In this document: piece by piece, positions 61,141 to 64,000 of the stretch
How the letters are laid out: each line of letters opens with the position of its first letter
Numbering within the stretch: the first letter of the stretch is position 1
Source: Labrenzia sp. 011
GTDB lineage: Bacteria; Pseudomonadota; Alphaproteobacteria; Rhizobiales; Stappiaceae
DNA length: 64,000 nucleotides
NCBI RefSeq assembly: GCF_003075075.1
Contig: NZ_QCYM01000019.1
Location: 16,803 to 80,802 of the forward strand
Direction: 5' to 3'
The notes under the pieces: model-generated
What the model was told of the DNA's origin: nothing
Database searches by the model: none
The model's input: the letters and a program-made list of their open reading frames with translations, nothing else
Translations under genes and position numbers: made by a program

Positions 61141-62406
61141 TTACTTCGTTTCCGGTGCGGCTGCCGCACCGGCCGGTTTTCCGGACCCGCTTTTCAGGAC
61201 CGCTTCGGATATGGAAGTCGGCACGGGCCGCGGTTTTTCAAAGAACCCGAGCATCGGCAGGATGATCAGGAAGTGGGCGAAGTAATAGGCGGTGCAGATC
61301 CTGGCGAGCAGAACATAGGTTCCTTCCGCCGGCATCGCGCCGAGATAGCCGAGCGCCACCGCGTTCAGGGCAAAGATCCAGAAGAACTGCTTGAACAGCG
61401 GCCGGTAGGTGCCCGAGCGGACCTTCGAGGTATCCAGCCACGGCAACACGAACAGGATGGCGATCGCGCCGAACATGGCTGCAACGCCGCCGAGCTTGTC
61501 CGGAATCGCGCGCAGGATCGCGTAGAAGGGCAGGAAATACCATTCAGGCACGATATGCGCCGGGGTCACCAGCGGGTTGGCCTCGATATAGTTGTCGGGA
61601 TGCCCCATGTAGTTCGGCACATAGAAGGCGAACCAGGCGAAGGCGATCATGAACACCACGATCGCGAAGAAATCCTTGACCGTGTAGTAGGGATGGAACG
61701 GGATCGTGTCCTGCTTGGTCTTGGGCTGCACACCGGTCGGGTTGTTGTTCCCCGTCGTGTGGAACGCCCACACATGCAGGATGACCACGCCGAAGATCAT
61801 GAACGGCAGCAGATAGTGCAGCGAGAAGAACCGGTTCAGCGTCGGATTGTCGACGGCAAAGCCGCCCCACAGCCAGGTGCGGATCGCATCGCCGACCAGC
61901 GGGATCGCCGAGAACAGGTTGGTGATCACCGTGGCACCCCAGAAGGACATCTGGCCCCAGGGCAGGACGTAGCCCATGAAGGCGGTGCCCATCATGATCA
62001 GGAAGATGATCACGCCGAGGATCCAGGAGATCTCGCGCGGCGCCTTGTAGGAGCCGTAGTAGAGCCCCCGGAAGATATGGATGTAGACGGCGATGAAGAA
62101 CATCGACGCGCCGTTGGAGTGCAGGTAACGCAGCATCCAGCCGAAATTCACGTCGCGCATGATGTGTTCGACGCTGTCGAACGCCAGGCCCGTGTTCGGC
62201 GTGTAATGCATCACCAGCACGATGCCGGTGATGATCTGCGCGATCAGCACGAAAAACAGGATACCGCCGAAGGTCCACCAGTAATTCAGGTTCTTCGGGG
62301 TCGGGAAATCGACAAAAGAGCCGCGAACGAGCGATATGACCGGCAGGCGGCTTTCCAGCCACTTTGCCGCGGCGCTCTGCGGTACATAGTTTGAATGTCC
62401 AGCCAT
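61141..62406 (-). CDS. petB: Cytochrome b of the bc1 complex
   Basis: Membrane core of complex III, 421 residues, eight helices. Diagnostic features are the paired haem-ligand His spacing ([23 protein letters not shown] region), the Qo-site PEWY motif ([14 protein letters not shown]) and [17 protein letters not shown]-terminal Ala/Pro-rich tail (about 400-421) extends past the last helix. AGGAG precedes the ATG. It lies 25 bases after petA. Confidence 0.97.
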   Translation of the reverse strand: MAGHSNYVPQSAAAKWLESRLPVISLVRGSFVDFPTPKNLNYWWTFGGILFFVLIAQIITGIVLVMHYTPNTGLAFDSVEHIMRDVNFGWMLRYLHSNGASMFFIAVYIHIFRGLYYGSYKAPREISWILGVIIFLIMMGTAFMGYVLPWGQMSFWGATVITNLFSAIPLVGDAIRTWLWGGFAVDNPTLNRFFSLHYLLPFMIFGVVILHVWAFHTTGNNNPTGVQPKTKQDTIPFHPYYTVKDFFAIVVFMIAFAWFAFYVPNYMGHPDNYIEANPLVTPAHIVPEWYFLPFYAILRAIPDKLGGVAAMFGAIAILFVLPWLDTSKVRSGTYRPLFKQFFWIFALNAVALGYLGAMPAEGTYVLLARICTAYYFAHFLIILPMLGFFEKPRPVPTSISEAVLKSGSGKPAGAAAAPETK

Positions 62407-62431
62407 GGCTGTCTCCTGAAATATCTTGCCG

Positions 62432-62992
62432 TTAGCCGATCTTGATCGTCGAGTCGCTGACGAACTCGAGCGGCGGAATCAGCAAATTCTCGGGAGCCGG
62501 GCCCTTGCGGATACGGCCGGCGGTATCATAGTGAGAACCGTGACACGGGCAGAACCAGCCGCCGAAGTCACCGGAATCGCCGATGGGCACGCAACCCAGG
62601 TGGGTGCAGATCCCGACCTGGACGAGCCAGTTTTCCTTGCCGGTGACGCCGCGGTTGGGGTCGGTCGCCTCGGCCGTGGCCGGTAGGTTGGAGTTCCGGG
62701 CCAGCGGGTCCTTGAGATCGGCAAGCGGAACAGACTTGGCTTCTTCCACTTCCGTTTCGGTACGGTTGCGGATGAAAACCGGCTTCCCGCGCCATTTCAC
62801 TGTAATTGACTGCCCCTCTTCAACGGCAGACACATCAACTTCAATGGAAGCCAAAGCCAATGCGGAGGCATCCGGGTTCATCTGGTCGATGAACGGCCAT
62901 ACCAGCGCGCCAGCGCCCACAACGCCCATGGCGCCGGTCGCAATGTAGAGGAAATCCCGGCGGGTAGGTTCCGCCTGATCCGTATATGCCAA
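62432..62992 (-). CDS. petA: Rieske iron-sulfur protein of the bc1 complex
   Basis: [2Fe-2S] subunit of complex III, 186 residues. A Tat-type N-terminus ([20 protein letters not shown]) is retained as the membrane anchor; the cluster ligands lie in CTHLGC and CPCHGSH. The start is unusual: no ATG fits. The TTG at 62992 has GAGAGG 8 bases upstream and gives the family-like opening [15 protein letters not shown]; a longer frame starts at a TTG at 63019. It is the first gene of petABC. Confidence 0.95.
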   Translation of the reverse strand: MAYTDQAEPTRRDFLYIATGAMGVVGAGALVWPFIDQMNPDASALALASIEVDVSAVEEGQSITVKWRGKPVFIRNRTETEVEEAKSVPLADLKDPLARNSNLPATAEATDPNRGVTGKENWLVQVGICTHLGCVPIGDSGDFGGWFCPCHGSHYDTAGRIRKGPAPENLLIPPLEFVSDSTIKIG

Positions 62993-63376
62993 GGTCGCGT
63001 CCTCTCGAAACCTGTTCAACCTGTACCGAAAGCCCGCATCACGTTCGAGAGCCCCTCATTCTCGAAAAAGAAGGGCGGAACCATGCCGGGCTTCACGGGG
63101 ACCGGGTACGGCACTCTCTCCGCACCGGTCAAGCGGCTTGTCTTTTTGCACCCTTCGAAACGCTTGTCTAGTTCAACAAACGCATCGAAACATATATGTC
63201 GCAGCCAAAAGAGCCGCCGCGCCGCCTTTCTGCCCTTTTTTTGTCAATGTGTGCAAGATCGGAATTTCCCAACATCAAATTTATGACAACCGCAGGCAAC
63301 AGAATCCGGTGCATGGATCGATCCGTGCAAACGCTCAAATCTCACCTGCATAATATAGGCAGCACATGGCATTGGA
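62993..63376. other. 384-bp region upstream of petABC
   Basis: Holds the petABC promoter. Both neighbours are on the minus strand. A T-rich stretch (63236-63246) and the run CATATATGTCG (near 63188) stand out in an otherwise GC-rich area; the right half is AT-richer, continuing into the orphan membrane protein. No terminator for that upstream gene and no RNA gene were recognised. Confidence 0.5.
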
Positions 63377-63937
63377 TTATGATTTGAGAACCGTTTCAAA
63401 ATATTCCGGGAGGCGTTCGACCATAAGATAGAAAAATACCGTATTGATAGCGGTCGCAACAGAGAGGTCCCTGAGGACCACCTTCCAGCGCACGCCGCTC
63501 CCCCTGAAGAGCAGCACTGATTTAGTCAAAAGAACGAGACCGGCGACCACCGAATAGGACAAGGCATGAAGCACCTCGAAACCCTGACCGAATAATCCCG
63601 CGATAAAAAGGTGCCCCTTGAAGACTTCGGAAATGAGAAGATCCAGAAGCGCAATAAAAACGGACAAGCTCCAGACGTACGTGAGCACCGATGTCCACTT
63701 GTCGCTCAGCGCCCACTCATCTACCTCCAAGGAAAACATTCCGTGGACAACCGACAAAAAGAACACAAACGCAAAGACCAGAATTCCGAGGATTAGATTC
63801 ACCAGAAAGGCATCCAGCGCACCTATACCCTTGAATGACAGACCCAACACACAAAAATAAACGATGGTCGAGAGCAACAAGGCATTGATATTTAAACGCA
63901 AATGCTTACTTTGCGGCTCAATAGACGTCACAGGCAT
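63377..63937 (-). CDS. Orphan membrane protein, function unknown
   Basis: A 186-residue protein with four or five hydrophobic segments (LLLSTIVYFCVLGLSF, FLVNLILGILVFAFVFFLSVV, WSLSVFIALLDLLI, SYSVVAGLVLLTKSVLLF, ATAINTVFFYLMV). I recognise no family. The ATG at 63937 has AGGG 8 bases upstream; an ATG five codons earlier would lie inside a palindrome. The base composition is visibly AT-richer than the rest of the window, with many Phe, Leu and Ile codons, which hints at recent acquisition. Confidence 0.6.
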   Translation of the reverse strand: MPVTSIEPQSKHLRLNINALLLSTIVYFCVLGLSFKGIGALDAFLVNLILGILVFAFVFFLSVVHGMFSLEVDEWALSDKWTSVLTYVWSLSVFIALLDLLISEVFKGHLFIAGLFGQGFEVLHALSYSVVAGLVLLTKSVLLFRGSGVRWKVVLRDLSVATAINTVFFYLMVERLPEYFETVLKS

Positions 63938-63951
63938 AACTACAACCCTCA

Positions 63952-63993
63952 TAACCCTACGATAGGAATCTAATAATTCCTCGAGTAGGGTTA
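63952..63993. repeat. Nested palindrome at the right edge
   Basis: TAACCCTAC (63952-63960) pairs with GTAGGGTTA (63985-63993), and inside it AGGAAT (63964-63969) pairs with ATTCCT (63976-63981). It lies just upstream of the orphan membrane gene and could be its operator or a terminator of an upstream gene. Confidence 0.5.
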
Positions 63994-64000
63994 AGAAATC

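Noticed and set aside
1..64000. tRNA, rRNA, CRISPR arrays, insertion sequences, prophage
   Set aside because: I looked through the intergenic regions and found no cloverleaf, repeat-spacer array, transposase or integrase.

Overview
The window is 64 kb of a GC-rich (about 60 % by eye), gene-dense alphaproteobacterial chromosome. The best guess is order Hyphomicrobiales, family Stappiaceae (Roseibium/Labrenzia/Stappia-like). This rests on gene content rather than any marker gene. The signs are a cellulose operon headed by bcsN, a three-gene petABC operon with separate cytochromes b and c1, an apt-bluB pair, a consensus EcfG-type promoter, and a methyltransferase that looks like DsyB, the DMSP-synthesis enzyme first described in Labrenzia. 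No rRNA, tRNA, CRISPR array, insertion sequence or prophage was found.

Layout. 1-3673: RND efflux pump (permease cut by the window edge, plus its membrane-fusion protein), minus strand. 3.8-15.5 kb: a surface beta-barrel protein, a Ca/Na antiporter, uvrC, a TPR-sulfotransferase, a membrane-anchored EEP phosphatase, tdk, mscL, a HlyU-like protein, pgsA-moaD-moaE and a Bcr/CflA drug transporter. 15.6-24.3 kb: cellulose operon bcsN-bcsA-bcsB-bcsZ-TPR gene on the minus strand; the last four genes are coupled by 4-base overlaps. 24.3-24.88 kb: a long non-coding gap with a possible structured RNA. 24.9-30.8 kb: ilvE, a MarR regulator, an OmpR/EnvZ-like two-component pair, csaA, a TetR regulator, and a YciE-like protein behind a consensus EcfG (general stress) promoter. 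30.9-41.5 kb: housekeeping genes (proC, YbjN, ubiK, lgt, a MidA-like methyltransferase, pgeF, prs, MOSC, rplY, pth), an atypical M24 enzyme and a lipoprotein. 41.6-43.9 kb: a secreted papain-like peptidase with a DUF4384-like tail, paired with an OmpA-like protein. 44.2-54.9 kb: ychF, an MHS-type MFS carrier, an ABC uptake system with a GntR/FCD regulator divergent from a fumarylacetoacetate-hydrolase-family enzyme, an SLC13 carrier and a sugar-epimerase-like protein. 55-60 kb: two overlapping MaoC genes, the DsyB candidate, a GNAT enzyme, bluB, apt and mtnP. 60.2-63.0 kb: petA-petB-petC (cytochrome bc1). 63.4-64 kb: an AT-richer orphan membrane protein.

Functional themes are envelope and surface work (efflux, cellulose, porin-like and OmpA-like proteins, Lgt, MscL), nucleotide salvage (Tdk, Apt, MtnP, PgeF, Prs), respiration and osmolyte/sulfur chemistry. 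The most notable items are the DsyB candidate, a BcsA whose PilZ domain lacks the canonical RxxxR motif, the peptidase-DUF4384/OmpA pair, a 120-bp element with imperfect terminal inverted repeats after the MOSC gene, and the EcfG promoter. Nothing in the window clearly amounts to a wholly new multi-gene system; the peptidase/OmpA pair and the modified cellulose operon come closest.
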